From contig JAEWJG010000169.1 in assembly GCA_023386675.1 (NCBI GenBank), positions 1 to 6,907 of the forward strand: 6,907 bases of DNA, in the 5' to 3' direction. Both the position numbers and the translations under genes were made by a program. This DNA comes from Actinomycetes bacterium (GTDB lineage Bacteria > Actinomycetota > Actinomycetes > Actinomycetales > Microbacteriaceae). Below are positions 1-5,367 of this stretch, one piece after another; position 1 is the first letter of the stretch; each line of letters begins with the position of its first letter. The notes beneath the pieces were generated by a model. That model was not told the DNA's origin, made no database searches, and worked only from the letters and a program-made list of their open reading frames with translations.

Positions 1-444
1 GTCCTTCACTGCGAGGTGCCGGGCGACCGCCGCCTGGAAGCCCATGGTCGCGGCGAGCAGGGTGGTGATCGCCAGCTCCCATGGCTTCGGCGGGACGCCG
101 CCCGTCGCGAGGAGCGTCACCGTCAGCACGGCGAGCGCCGCCGCCACCGCGGTGAACGACCAGCTCGTGCGGGTGTTCCACCCGGTGGACTCGCGCCGGA
201 GCGTCCGGCCGCCGATCACCGCACCGGCCATGAAGGCGAACAGCGCGATCAGCGGGCCGACCCACGGCAGCCCCTCCGCGCCGACCAGCGCCATGCCGAG
301 CACGACCACGTTGCCGGTCATGTTGCCGGCGAACACCTTGTCGAGGCCGAGATAGCCGACCGCATCCACGATGCCGGTGGAGAACGTGAGGGCGAGCATC
401 AGCACGAGGGTCAGGTCGTTCCGGCGTGCCGTGGTGGTGCTCAT
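1..444 (-). CDS. DUF1275 (YoaK-like) membrane protein, N-terminal 148 codons
   Basis: This is a partial gene that runs off the left edge. Reading the minus strand from the ATG at 444-442 gives 148 uninterrupted codons. The protein starts MSTTTARRNDLTLVLMLALT and shows the DUF1275/YoaK hallmark FSTGIVDAVGYLGL (21-34), followed by the small-residue stretch FAGNMTGNVVVLGMAL (38-53). Hydrophobic segments lie near residues 11-32, 40-55, 62-79, 95-114 and 122-140, so this is a polytopic inner-membrane protein. Family members are usually a little over 200 residues, so about a third is missing. The start is fixed by an ATGA overlap with the stop of the upstream hydrolase gene and by a GAGGAG Shine-Dalgarno just upstream. 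The family is poorly characterised and is often suggested to transport small molecules. Its place at the end of an uptake and hydrolysis operon suggests handling of a product or related solute, which is inference. Confidence 0.88.
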   Translation of the reverse strand, partial: MSTTTARRNDLTLVLMLALTFSTGIVDAVGYLGLDKVFAGNMTGNVVVLGMALVGAEGLPWVGPLIALFAFMAGAVIGGRTLRRESTGWNTRTSWSFTAVAAALAVLTVTLLATGGVPPKPWELAITTLLAATMGFQAAVARHLAVKD

Positions 445-2009
445 CGTCTCTCCTCGCCTGGGTAGCTCCGGACGCTCGCGGCGCCGTCGGAGCGCGGATC
501 GCTGCCCGCGTCGAGCCGCCCGTCGGGTGCGGCCACCACCAGGTTCGCATGCCCGACGAGCTCGCTCGAATCGGGCGTCTCCACGATGTGCAGCGAGGTG
601 GATGCGAGAGCCGCGCGGGCGGCATCGGAGACGCCCTGCTCGACGTAGACATCGGAGGGGCGGTCGCCGTCTCGCTGCGGGCCGACGATCGCGCGCGGCG
701 CCGCGACGGCATCGCTCGCGCAGGCGCCGGCCATGGCCCGGAGCAGCACCTGCGCGTGGATCTGCGGCTGACCCTGTCCTCCCATCGTGGCCGACACGAA
801 GCGCACGTCGTCGCCTTCGGTGACCAGCACCGGCATCAGGGTGTGCAGCGGTCTCTTGCCGGGCGCCAGGGCGTTGGGCGATTCCGGGTCCAGCGAGAAG
901 CCGGTGCCGCGGTTGTGGAGCAGGATGCCGGTCGACGGCTCGACGACCGCCGAGCCGAACGCGTGGTAGACGCTCTGGATGAGCGAGACGGACCATCCCG
1001 AGGAGTCCGACACGGCGATGCCGACGGTGTCGCCGCGCGGACGGCGGAAGCCAGGGCTCACCGGCTCGTCCAGCGCGCGAGGGGCGTCGTCGAAGAGGGC
1101 GGCGAGTCCGCCTCCGGTGCTGCGCGGGTCGGCGAGCTGCTCGTCGCGCACCAGGTTGGCCGCCAGGAAGCGCTCCATGACGTCGCCGAAGCCGCTGCCG
1201 AGCGGGTCCTCGATCCCGTCCCGCTCGATCTCCCGGAGGACGCGGAGCAGCACGAAGCCGTGCGTGTTCGGCGGGCTCGTGAGGATGCGGTAGCCGCCGA
1301 ACTCCGTCTCGAGCGGGTCGACGGCCTCCGGGTGGAACAGCAGCAGGTCGGCCGCCGAGATGCGCGAGCCCGCGGCGGCCAGCCCGGCGACGAAAGCTTG
1401 GGTCAGCCGGCCGTCGTACAGGGCGGCGGCGCCGTCCTCCCTCAGCGCGTCCAGTGTGGCGGCGAGCGCCGGCTGCACGAGCAGGTCGCCCTCCTCCGGC
1501 AGCCGGCCGTCAGGAAGGAACACGTCGCGGAATCCGGGGTCGAAGCGGATCGCCGCCTCCTCCTCCCGGAACGCCGCCGCGAGCGACCGCGCGACCGGAA
1601 CCCCCTCGCCCGCGGCGCCGACCGCGTCGCCGAAGACCTCGGCCCACGGCCGGCGCGCGCCCAGCCGGTGCAGCCGCTCCCACCCGCGCACGGCACCGGG
1701 AACCGTGACGGTATCGATGCCGCGGTAGGGCAGGGCGTCGCCGTGGACGGCGCGCAGCGCGTTCGCATCCACCGCGTGGGCCGCGGGGCCGGAGGCGTTC
1801 AGGCAGCGCACGGCGCCCTCCGGATCCCGGACCAGCGCGATGAGGTCACCGCCGATGCTGACGTTATGCGGATAGACGACGCTGAGCGTCGCCGCCGCGG
1901 CGAGCGCCGCGTCGATCGCATTGCCGCCGCGCTCGAACGCGCGCTCCGCGGAACGGGTGGCGGTGGCGTGCGGCGTCGCGACGGCGCCGGTCAGGGCTGG
2001 ATCGGGCAT
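441..2009 (-). CDS. Gamma-glutamyltransferase-superfamily Ntn-hydrolase (amidohydrolase-like clade), cytoplasmic
   Basis: The protein has 522 residues, close to usual GGT-family length. Family landmarks in order: GGNAIDAALAAAATLSVV (28-45), the glycine-rich SIGGD (51-55), the autocleavage site and nucleophile GDTVGIAVSD with Thr328, GILLHNRGTGFSLDP (361-375), PGKRPLHTLMP (383-393), oxyanion-hole Gly410-Gly411 in ATMGGQGQPQ, and the C-terminal GSDPRSDGAA (502-511). Cleavage before Thr328 would give a 327-residue large subunit and a 195-residue small subunit. No signal peptide is visible, unlike periplasmic E. coli GGT, so it should act in the cytoplasm. GDTVGIAVSD and PLHTLMP replace the TTH and PLSSM motifs of true GGTs, and the residues that hold gamma-glutamate appear substituted. 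It resembles the GGT-like amidohydrolase clade that includes oxamate amidohydrolase (HpxW); the actual substrate is unknown. It starts 29 nt after the ATPase gene behind a GAGGGAG Shine-Dalgarno. Confidence 0.92.
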   Translation of the reverse strand: MPDPALTGAVATPHATATRSAERAFERGGNAIDAALAAAATLSVVYPHNVSIGGDLIALVRDPEGAVRCLNASGPAAHAVDANALRAVHGDALPYRGIDTVTVPGAVRGWERLHRLGARRPWAEVFGDAVGAAGEGVPVARSLAAAFREEEAAIRFDPGFRDVFLPDGRLPEEGDLLVQPALAATLDALREDGAAALYDGRLTQAFVAGLAAAGSRISAADLLLFHPEAVDPLETEFGGYRILTSPPNTHGFVLLRVLREIERDGIEDPLGSGFGDVMERFLAANLVRDEQLADPRSTGGGLAALFDDAPRALDEPVSPGFRRPRGDTVGIAVSDSSGWSVSLIQSVYHAFGSAVVEPSTGILLHNRGTGFSLDPESPNALAPGKRPLHTLMPVLVTEGDDVRFVSATMGGQGQPQIHAQVLLRAMAGACASDAVAAPRAIVGPQRDGDRPSDVYVEQGVSDAARAALASTSLHIVETPDSSELVGHANLVVAAPDGRLDAGSDPRSDGAASVRSYPGEERR

Positions 2010-2038
2010 GGTTCTCCCTCGGTGCGGTGCGGGGACGG

Positions 2039-2818
2039 TCAGAGGATCTTGGAGAGGAAGGCCTGCGTGCGCGGGTGCGACGGCGCCGAGAACAGCTGCG
2101 ACGGCGGAGCGACCTCGACGATCGACCCGGCGTCCATCACGACGACGCGGTCGGCGACCTCGCGGGCGAAGCCCATCTCGTGGGTCACGACGATCATCGT
2201 CATGTGCTCGGCGGCGAGTTCCTTCATCACGTCGAGCACCTCCCCGATCATCTCCGGGTCGAGGGCGCTGGTCGGCTCGTCGAACAGCATTAGGCGCGGC
2301 CGCATCGCCAGGGCGCGGGCGATCGCGACACGCTGCTGCTGACCGCCGGAGAGCTTGTTCGGGCGGGCGTCCGCCTTGTCCGCGAGTCCCACCCGGCCGA
2401 GCAGGGCCTCGGCCTGCGCGATCGCCTCCCGCTTGTCGGTGCGGCGGACGCGGACAGGCGCGTGCCAGATGTTCTCCAGCGCGGTCATGTGCGGGAACAG
2501 GTTGAAGTGCTGGAACACGAACCCGATCTCCTGCCGCTGGCGCATGAGCGCCGATCGCGAGGCGGCCGAACGGCGGCCGTCCAATCCGACGCGGTAGCCC
2601 ATCGGCTGCCCGGCGACCGTGAGCTCGCCTCCGTCGATCGTCTCCAGCCCGTTCATCGTGCGCAGGAACGTCGTCTTGCCCGCTCCGGACGGCCCGACGA
2701 GCACCACGACTTCGCCGGGCTGGACGTCGAGCGAGACCCCGCCCAGGATCTGCCGCCCGCCGAGGGAGCGGGTCACGTGCTTCGCGCTGACGAGAGGTGC
2801 GGCGGTGGTGTCGGTCAT
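2039..2818 (-). CDS. Polar amino acid-type ABC transporter ATP-binding protein (GlnQ/HisP class)
   Basis: This 259-residue cytoplasmic ATPase powers the adjacent permease. All nucleotide-binding motifs are intact: Walker A GPSGAGKT (42-49), Q-loop Gln103 in FVFQHFNLFPHMTALENI, signature LSGGQ (156-160), Walker B LMLFDE (176-181), D-loop SALD (184-187) and switch His213 in VVTHEMGFA. Length and the phrases HFNLFPHMT and THEMGFAREVADRVVVMD are typical of the polar amino acid uptake (PAAT) class. Residues 74-96 form a slightly extended, Arg-rich segment before the Q-loop (GYRVGLDGRRSAASRSALMR), as in one sub-branch of this class. The ATG lies one base after the permease stop (TGACATG), with an AGGAG Shine-Dalgarno inside the end of the permease gene, so translation is probably coupled. 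The 29-nt gap to the hydrolase gene shows no terminator. Class assignment is firm; the transported solute cannot be read from this subunit. Confidence 0.96.
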   Translation of the reverse strand: MTDTTAAPLVSAKHVTRSLGGRQILGGVSLDVQPGEVVVLVGPSGAGKTTFLRTMNGLETIDGGELTVAGQPMGYRVGLDGRRSAASRSALMRQRQEIGFVFQHFNLFPHMTALENIWHAPVRVRRTDKREAIAQAEALLGRVGLADKADARPNKLSGGQQQRVAIARALAMRPRLMLFDEPTSALDPEMIGEVLDVMKELAAEHMTMIVVTHEMGFAREVADRVVVMDAGSIVEVAPPSQLFSAPSHPRTQAFLSKIL

Positions 2819-2819
2819 G

Positions 2820-3620
2820 TCACAGCTCCTGCTGGGGGACGGGTGCGGTGGCGGTGAGACGGCTGCCGCGCCGGCCGCCGAACAGCCGCTGCCACGGGGA
2901 GACCGTCGCCTCGATGCCGACGCGCGCGTTGAGGCGCTTCTCGATGCCCGCCTGGACGATGGTCCAGATCGTGGTGAGCGCGAGGTAGTAGAGGGCGACG
3001 ACGGCGAAGATCTCGAACGTCCGGAACGTCGCCGCGCTGATGCTCTGCGAGACCAGGAACATCTCGGAGACGCCGATGACGCTGAGGATGGACGTGCTCT
3101 TCATCAGCCCGTTGAACGAGTTGCCGAGGGGCGGCACCATGAGCCGGAGCGCCTGCGGGAGGATGATCCACCGCATCGCGGACGACCCGGACATCCCAAG
3201 GGCCTCCGCCGCCTCGCTCTGACCGACCGGCACGGAGTCGAGGCCGGCGCGGATGATCTCCGAGATGTAGGCGCTCTCGTTGATGATCAGCCCGACGATC
3301 GCCGCCTGGACCGCGGCCTTGACCAGCAGGCCGCCGAGGTCGACGTCCTGGAAGCGGAACACGTTCGCCGCGGCGAAGCCCGTGTAGATGAGCACGAGCT
3401 GCACCAGCAGCGGGGTGCCGCGGATCAGCCAGATGTAGAAGCTGGCGATCACCCGCAGCGGGGCGATCCGCGAGCGCCGCATCAGCGCGATCACCAGGCC
3501 GACGACCAGCGCGCCGGCCATCGCCAGGATGGAGATGACGACCGTCAGGGCGAGCCCCTGGAGGAACGGCGTGCCGGGGGTGAGCAGGTTCTTCCAGAAG
3601 AACCCCCAGTCGAAGTTCAC
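2820..3620 (-). CDS. Polar amino acid-type ABC transporter permease (His/Glu/Gln class), GTG start
   Basis: The protein has 266 residues with hydrophobic segments near 18-47, 56-82, 98-116, 175-192 and 203-223, typical of PAAT-class permeases. It carries the family phrase FYIWLIRGTPLLVQL (61-75) and the cytoplasmic EAA loop that docks the ATPase: EAAEALGMSGSSAMRWIILP (136-155), with Gly142 and Pro155 in place. The start is the GTG at 3620-3618, giving VNFDWGFFWKNLL, because the same frame stays open far upstream across the binding-protein gene and any earlier start would overlap that gene. This GTG follows the binding-protein stop by two bases, and AGAAGGG sits 6 nt upstream as Shine-Dalgarno. 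The C-terminal tail (about 235-266) is charged and cytoplasmic. A single permease gene is present, so the membrane part is presumably a homodimer (inference). Confidence 0.94.
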   Translation of the reverse strand: MNFDWGFFWKNLLTPGTPFLQGLALTVVISILAMAGALVVGLVIALMRRSRIAPLRVIASFYIWLIRGTPLLVQLVLIYTGFAAANVFRFQDVDLGGLLVKAAVQAAIVGLIINESAYISEIIRAGLDSVPVGQSEAAEALGMSGSSAMRWIILPQALRLMVPPLGNSFNGLMKSTSILSVIGVSEMFLVSQSISAATFRTFEIFAVVALYYLALTTIWTIVQAGIEKRLNARVGIEATVSPWQRLFGGRRGSRLTATAPVPQQEL

Positions 3621-3622
3621 CG

Positions 3623-4486
3623 TCAGCCCTTCTGGGCGTAGGCGAGCTGGCCCTGGCCCCAGTGGTCGAGGATCTTCGTGTAGTCGCCGGTGGACACGAG
3701 GTCGTCGAACGCCTTCTGGATGGCGTCGTGCAGCTGCCCGTCGGACTTGAGCGTCGCGGCGCCGATGTCGACCGGATCGGTGGGCTTGCCGGCCAGCTCG
3801 ATCCCCGCCGTGCCCTGCTTCTGGTAGTAGCCGATCAGCTCGGCGGCGTCGAGGTAGGCGTCGAGCTGCCCGCTGACGAGCTGCTGGAAGCCGACCGTCG
3901 CCTGGTTGTTCGTGCTGATGTCGAGCGCGGTCTTGCCCGCCGCCGTGCACTTCTTCGACTGATCCTCGGCGAGCGACTGCGCGGTGGTGCCGACCGTGAC
4001 CATGACCTTCTTGCCGCAGAGGCTGTCGTTCAGGCCCGTGACGCCGTTCTTCGCGCCGTCCTTGACCGCCACGCCGGAGGCCGACGTCAGGTAGGGGACG
4101 AAGTCGACGACCTTCTTGCGCTCCGGCTTGATGTAGAGCGACGCCATGATCACGTCGCACTGCTTGGCCTGGAGGCTCGGGATGAGCGCAGAGAAGTCGA
4201 CGGTCACGAAGTCGGGCTTCAGTCCGAGCCGGCCGGCGACGGCCTTCGCCAGGTCGATCTCGCTGCCGATGAGCGTGCCGCCCGCATCGGTGGTGATGTT
4301 CGGCGGCGAGCCGAGGTTGGTGGTGCACACGGACAGGGTCCCCGCGGTGCGGAGGGCCGACGGGGCGACGGTCGCGACCGCGGTACTGCTGGCCGGGGCG
4401 TCGCCTCCGGCTGCCGAGCAGCCCGCGAGGAGGAGGGCTGCGGCCGCGGCGACCGCGGCCGGGATGAGGCGCTTGCTGGTGTGCAT
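3623..4486 (-). CDS. Amino-acid-type ABC transporter substrate-binding lipoprotein
   Basis: This 287-residue extracellular solute-binding protein (family 3, SBP_bac_3 type) is the receptor for the permease and ATPase that follow. The N-terminus MHTSKRLIPAAVAAAAALLL ends in the lipobox LAGC (20-23), predicting lipid anchoring at Cys23. A low-complexity Ala/Ser/Thr linker follows to about residue 45. The binding domain begins at TLSVCTTNLGSPPN (50-63). ASLYIKPERKKVVDFVPYL (115-133) matches the family segment whose Arg (here Arg123) usually holds the ligand alpha-carboxylate, and LVSGQLDAYLDAAEL (203-217) matches the one with the Asp that holds the alpha-amine (Asp213 or Asp209). Cys157 and Cys180 could form a disulfide. 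The start at 4486 is chosen over an in-frame ATG at 4546 because it gives a proper lipoprotein signal and has GGAGA just upstream, while 4546 lies inside the operator. The ligand is probably a small zwitterion; its identity is not readable. Confidence 0.94.
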   Translation of the reverse strand: MHTSKRLIPAAVAAAAALLLAGCSAAGGDAPASSTAVATVAPSALRTAGTLSVCTTNLGSPPNITTDAGGTLIGSEIDLAKAVAGRLGLKPDFVTVDFSALIPSLQAKQCDVIMASLYIKPERKKVVDFVPYLTSASGVAVKDGAKNGVTGLNDSLCGKKVMVTVGTTAQSLAEDQSKKCTAAGKTALDISTNNQATVGFQQLVSGQLDAYLDAAELIGYYQKQGTAGIELAGKPTDPVDIGAATLKSDGQLHDAIQKAFDDLVSTGDYTKILDHWGQGQLAYAQKG

Positions 4487-4497
4487 GGGATCTCCGT

Positions 4498-4511
4498 CGA
4501 TGCTCGATGCT
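4498..4511. repeat. Two tandem copies of a 7-bp repeat (CGATGCT) in the leader
   Basis: CGATGCT occurs twice back to back between the candidate promoter and the Shine-Dalgarno of the binding-protein gene. It is short and may be chance; no function is assigned. Confidence 0.4.
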
Positions 4512-4514
4512 CCA

Positions 4515-4530
4515 CGGCTCGGGCGAGCCG
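4515..4530 (-). other. GC hairpin in the predicted 5' leader of the transport operon
   Basis: CGGCTC, four-base loop, GAGCCG forms a perfect 6-bp stem about 30 nt upstream of the binding-protein ATG, just downstream of the operators. No T-run follows on either strand, so it is not a convincing intrinsic terminator. It could stabilise the transcript or be incidental in GC-rich DNA. Confidence 0.4.
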
Positions 4531-4538
4531 GGAAGCAG

Positions 4539-4569
4539 ACTATCAATCGATAGGTACGTTGTCTATCAA
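4539..4569 (-). promoter_or_regulatory. Candidate promoter of the transport/hydrolase operon
   Basis: On the minus strand, TTGATA at 4569-4564 (5 of 6 matches to TTGACA) and GATAGT at 4544-4539 (4 of 6 to TATAAT) are the best -35 and -10 candidates, with a long 19-bp spacer. Both boxes are made of bases from the two palindromes, so a protein bound there would block RNA polymerase. The local AT-richness stands out against the surrounding GC-rich DNA. The exact boxes are uncertain; that a promoter lies here is more secure because all five downstream genes are tightly linked and it sits just upstream of the first. Confidence 0.5.
4540..4553. promoter_or_regulatory. Operator palindrome 1 (CTATCAATCGATAG)
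   Basis: This 14-bp near-palindrome has perfect CTATC/GATAG arms and differs from palindrome 2 at one base (C at 4548). It lies 53 bp upstream of the binding-protein ATG and its centre is 23 bp from that of palindrome 2, about two helical turns. It probably binds the TetR-family protein encoded immediately upstream. Confidence 0.75.
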
Positions 4570-4576
4570 TTGATAG
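4563..4576. promoter_or_regulatory. Operator palindrome 2 (perfect 14-bp CTATCAATTGATAG)
   Basis: A perfect 14-bp inverted repeat that includes the best -35 candidate. Perfect dyad symmetry, size and position between a TetR-family gene and its likely target operon are typical of TetR operators. A protein bound at this site and at palindrome 1 would cover the whole core promoter. Confidence 0.8.
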
Positions 4577-4633
4577 GCGACGGATGTTGCCGTCCTGTTT
4601 CGTCCCCGTGACGGGTCGGAGAAGTCTGCGCCG

Positions 4634-5269
4634 TCAGTCGCCGGCGCGGGCGCCGAGCCGCGCCTCGGTCGCCTCGCGGACCGCGTCCACCCGGGACGGA
4701 TCGGCGAGCACGGCGCGCAGGATGAAGTCGGAGACCTGGAGTGGCCGCTCGGAGACGGGAGCGGACGCACTCGTCTCGCGCTCGCGCATCCCCTCGAACT
4801 GCAGACCGGTGATGGCCCGCTGCACGAACTCCGGATCGACGTCGCGGAACTCGCCGGCCTCGATGCCCCCGCGGACCAGCGCCCGCACCGCGTCGTGGAA
4901 CCGCTCGATCTCGCTGCGCTGCGGCTCGAACTCCGGCTCCGAGAAGATCGCGTCGCTGTAGTACCCCCGCGCATCGTACGGAAGGGTGAGGTAGTCGCGG
5001 GAGCTCACGGTCAGGAAGAGATGGAAGCGCTCCGCCCAGGACGCGTCGAGGGCCTCCGCGTCGGTCAGCCGGGACATCGTCTGAGCGAGGTCCGCATCCA
5101 CCAGTTCGGCCAGGATCTGGTGCTTCGCGGCGAAGTGGTAGAACAGCGACGGCTGGCGGATGCCCACCGCCTCGGCGATGTCGCGCGTGGTCGTGCCGTA
5201 GTAGCCGTGCTTGCCGAACAGCCGGGCCGCGTTGAGCAGGATCTGCTGCCGCGTGCCGCCGTCCGTCAT
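4634..5269 (-). CDS. TetR/AcrR-family transcriptional regulator
   Basis: This 211-residue protein is of standard TetR-family length. The N-terminal DNA-binding domain is clear: TRQQILLNAARLFGKHGYYG (6-25) is helix 1, and TTTRDIAEAVGIRQPSLFYH (26-45) is the helix-turn-helix ending in the family signature LFYHFAAKHQIL. The rest (about 55-200) is helical and variable, and would bind an effector and dimerise; no ligand can be inferred from it. The gene is co-oriented with the transport operon, and two palindromes lie in the 147-bp gap after it, so it most likely represses that operon and is released by the imported compound or a breakdown product (inference). The ATG has no Shine-Dalgarno and a -10-like TAGAGT lies six bases upstream, suggesting a leaderless transcript. 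No copy of the palindrome lies in front of this gene, so autoregulation through that site is not evident. Confidence 0.94.
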   Translation of the reverse strand: MTDGGTRQQILLNAARLFGKHGYYGTTTRDIAEAVGIRQPSLFYHFAAKHQILAELVDADLAQTMSRLTDAEALDASWAERFHLFLTVSSRDYLTLPYDARGYYSDAIFSEPEFEPQRSEIERFHDAVRALVRGGIEAGEFRDVDPEFVQRAITGLQFEGMRERETSASAPVSERPLQVSDFILRAVLADPSRVDAVREATEARLGARAGD

Positions 5270-5275
5270 GCGGGT

Positions 5276-5281
5276 ACTCTA
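5276..5281 (-). promoter_or_regulatory. Candidate -10 of a leaderless tetR promoter
   Basis: TAGAGT (4 of 6 matches to TATAAT, with the first TA and last T correct) ends six bases before the tetR ATG, placing the predicted transcription start at or next to the A of the ATG. No Shine-Dalgarno is present, which fits a leaderless mRNA. No good -35 is visible at 17-18 bp, so the call is tentative. Confidence 0.45.
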
Positions 5282-5304
5282 CCGGCGGCCCGGAACGCGG
5301 CGCG

Positions 5305-5333
5305 GTTCGCCTGCTGTTCACCTTCCCTTCCCC
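5305..5333 (+). promoter_or_regulatory. PHO-box-like direct repeats (PhoP-type site)
   Basis: Three 7-bp units occur at an exact 11-bp period: GTTCGCC (5305-5311), GTTCACC (5316-5322) and CTTCCCC (5327-5333). The middle unit is a perfect match to GTTCACC, the unit described for PhoP boxes in Streptomyces, which also repeat every 11 bp; the outer units match 6 of 7 and 5 of 7. The third unit ends 20 bp before the candidate -10 of the lamin-tail gene, so the box covers the -35 region, where an activator would sit. Other response regulators also use 11-bp direct repeats. Confidence 0.62.
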
Positions 5334-5353
5334 GCACGGACCCGCGGCGTCGT

Positions 5354-5359
5354 TAGCTT
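5354..5359 (+). promoter_or_regulatory. Candidate -10 of the lamin-tail gene, leaderless
   Basis: TAGCTT (3 of 6 to TATAAT) lies eight bases before the ATG at 5368, placing the transcription start at about 5366-5368. There is no Shine-Dalgarno in the preceding 20 bases, so the message is probably leaderless. The poor -10 and absence of a standard -35 suit an activator-dependent promoter using the direct repeats upstream. Confidence 0.42.
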
Positions 5360-5367
5360 CCGTTTCT

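Noticed and set aside
426..2342. A 638-codon open frame on the plus strand, antisense to the hydrolase gene
   Set aside because: Its product is Arg/Ala/Gly-rich with no recognisable domain, whereas the opposite strand encodes a complete GGT-family protein. Long antisense frames are expected at this GC content.
2619..3641. A 340-codon open frame on the plus strand, antisense to the permease and ATPase
   Set aside because: Its translation is compositionally extreme (Asp, Arg, His, Gln-rich) and lies opposite well-supported transporter genes.
2820..4328. A 502-codon frame that could be read as a fusion of an unknown domain to the permease
   Set aside because: The upstream half is an out-of-frame reading of the binding-protein gene with Arg/His-rich nonsense. 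The permease begins properly at the GTG at 3620.
4487..4546. A 20-residue N-terminal extension of the binding protein from an in-frame ATG at 4546
   Set aside because: It would place a start codon inside operator palindrome 1 and put 20 extra residues before a good lipoprotein signal peptide. The ATG at 4486 has its own Shine-Dalgarno.
3662..4573. A 303-codon plus-strand frame opposite the binding-protein gene
   Set aside because: It is antisense to a complete lipoprotein gene and shows only Arg/Ala/Glu/Gly-rich sequence.
4579..4615. Two short stems (GACGG/CCGTC at 4579-4594 and CCCG/CGGG at 4605-4615) as a terminator after tetR
   Set aside because: Stems are only 4-5 bp and no T-run follows on the minus strand. 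Read-through from tetR into the operon cannot be excluded.
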